In this document: positions 5,361 through 5,819 of the stretch, piece by piece
Layout: each line of letters begins with the position of its first letter
Position numbering within the stretch: the stretch's first letter is position 1
Origin: Myroides sp.
GTDB taxonomy: Bacteria; Bacteroidota; Bacteroidia; Flavobacteriales; Flavobacteriaceae
Assembly: GCA_018384465.1 (NCBI GenBank)
Contig: JAHAYQ010000196.1
Location: forward strand, 1-5,819
Direction: 5' to 3'
Length of the DNA stretch: 5,819 bases
The notes under the pieces: generated by a model
What the model was told of the DNA's origin: nothing
Seen by the model: only the letters and a program-made list of their open reading frames with translations
Database searches by the model: none
Position numbers and translations under genes: made by a program

Positions 5361-5819
5361 TTAGCTGCTGTGATTACTTTTCTTATAATCTACAATAGCC
5401 TTAGCAATAGCACGTGCTAATTCGTTTTTACCTTCTTCAGAATTAATGTATGCTCCTTCACTGCTGTTAGAAACAAACCCTAATTCAATTAATACGCTAG
5501 GCATTAAAGCACTGTGCAGCACCCAAAAAGGTCCTTGTTTTACGCCGCGATCGGTTCTTTTAACGGTATCTCTAAATCCTTTTTGTACACGAGATGCCAA
5601 ATCAATACTTTGTTTTATAAATTGTTCTTGTAAAAGCGTTAATCCAATCAGTGATTCGGGTTTGTTGGGATCGTAACCTGCATACTGTTTTTCATAATTA
5701 TTTTCTAAAGTAATTACTGCATTTTCGCGTTTAGCTACTTCTAAATTCGCTGCATTTTTACTCATACCCATAATAAAAGTTTCAGTACCGTAAGCTTCTC
5801 TGTTTTTAGCAGCGTTGGC
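5361..5819 (-). CDS. N-acetylmuramoyl-L-alanine amidase paralogue without SPOR domain, C-terminal part
   Basis: The reading frame stays open to the right edge, so the gene begins outside the window; 152 residues are visible, starting ANAAKNREAYGTETFIMG. An in-frame ATG at 5771-5769 is internal to the conserved core and is not the real start. The catalytic glutamate motif SVLIELGF is present at about visible residue 112. The three zinc ligands would lie in the missing N-terminal part. By my hand alignment about 70% of residues match the downstream amidase over some 140 positions, including the SKNAANLEVAKRENAVI regulatory-type segment. The protein stops shortly after the catalytic domain (DYKKSNHSS) with no linker and no SPOR domain. 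It is probably a periplasmic peptidoglycan amidase that arose with its neighbour by tandem duplication. It may be less tightly directed to the septum. The signal peptide cannot be seen. Confidence 0.9.
   Translation of the reverse strand, partial: ANAAKNREAYGTETFIMGMSKNAANLEVAKRENAVITLENNYEKQYAGYDPNKPESLIGLTLLQEQFIKQSIDLASRVQKGFRDTVKRTDRGVKQGPFWVLHSALMPSVLIELGFVSNSSEGAYINSEEGKNELARAIAKAIVDYKKSNHSS

Noticed and set aside
5446..5676. Plus-strand open frame opposite the amidase paralogue
   Set aside because: It is antisense to conserved catalytic-domain sequence, so it is a shadow.
5361..5771. Amidase paralogue as a short complete gene starting at 5771
   Set aside because: The frame stays open to the window edge and the upstream residues (ANAAKNREAYGTETFI) match the other amidase, so the gene is only cut by the window.

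Overview
The window is a stretch of a low-GC Bacteroidota chromosome, most likely from the Flavobacteriaceae. This rests on the protein sequences (an amidase with a SPOR tail, an MCE protein, a split Fe-S/CCG redox pair, and a small flavobacterial protein often mislabelled 'ABC transporter ATPase'), the lack of clear Shine-Dalgarno sites, and a promoter of the Bacteroidota type (TTTG ... TAnnTTTG). Every gene lies on the minus strand, so the genes are transcribed from right to left. I name no species.

From right to left the layout is as follows. (1) 5819-5361: the C-terminal part of an N-acetylmuramoyl-L-alanine amidase, cut by the window edge and ending without a SPOR domain. (2) 5360-5186: a 175-bp AT-rich gap, the longest non-coding stretch, holding a good promoter candidate and a 10-bp palindrome. 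(3) 5185-4043: a second, complete amidase about 70% identical to the first over the shared region, but with a linker and a SPOR domain added. (4) 4024-3068: an MCE/MlaD-type lipid-transport protein that starts with TTG. (5) 3009-1669: a membrane protein with histidines suited to bind haem and two [4Fe-4S] motifs. (6) 1638-847: a CCG-domain Fe-S protein. (7) 845-258: an exported protein of unknown function. (8) 254-1: the start of a small protein of unknown function.

Genes 3 to 8 are separated by only 18, 58, 30, 1 and 3 bp, with no convincing terminator between them, so they probably form one operon driven by the promoter upstream of the SPOR amidase. The operon joins two themes: envelope building (septal peptidoglycan cleavage and lipid transport) and a membrane redox module. 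Genes 5 and 6 together have the parts of an Etf:menaquinone oxidoreductase (EMO)-like or HdrDE-like enzyme, split in two: membrane haem domain, two cubane clusters, then CCG domains. They probably pass electrons between a soluble donor and menaquinone.

There are no RNA genes, mobile elements or CRISPR arrays. The region reads as ordinary core chromosome rather than an accessory island. The points most worth following are the split redox enzyme, the paired amidases with and without a SPOR domain, the regulatory segment retained in both amidases, and the promoter with its palindrome.
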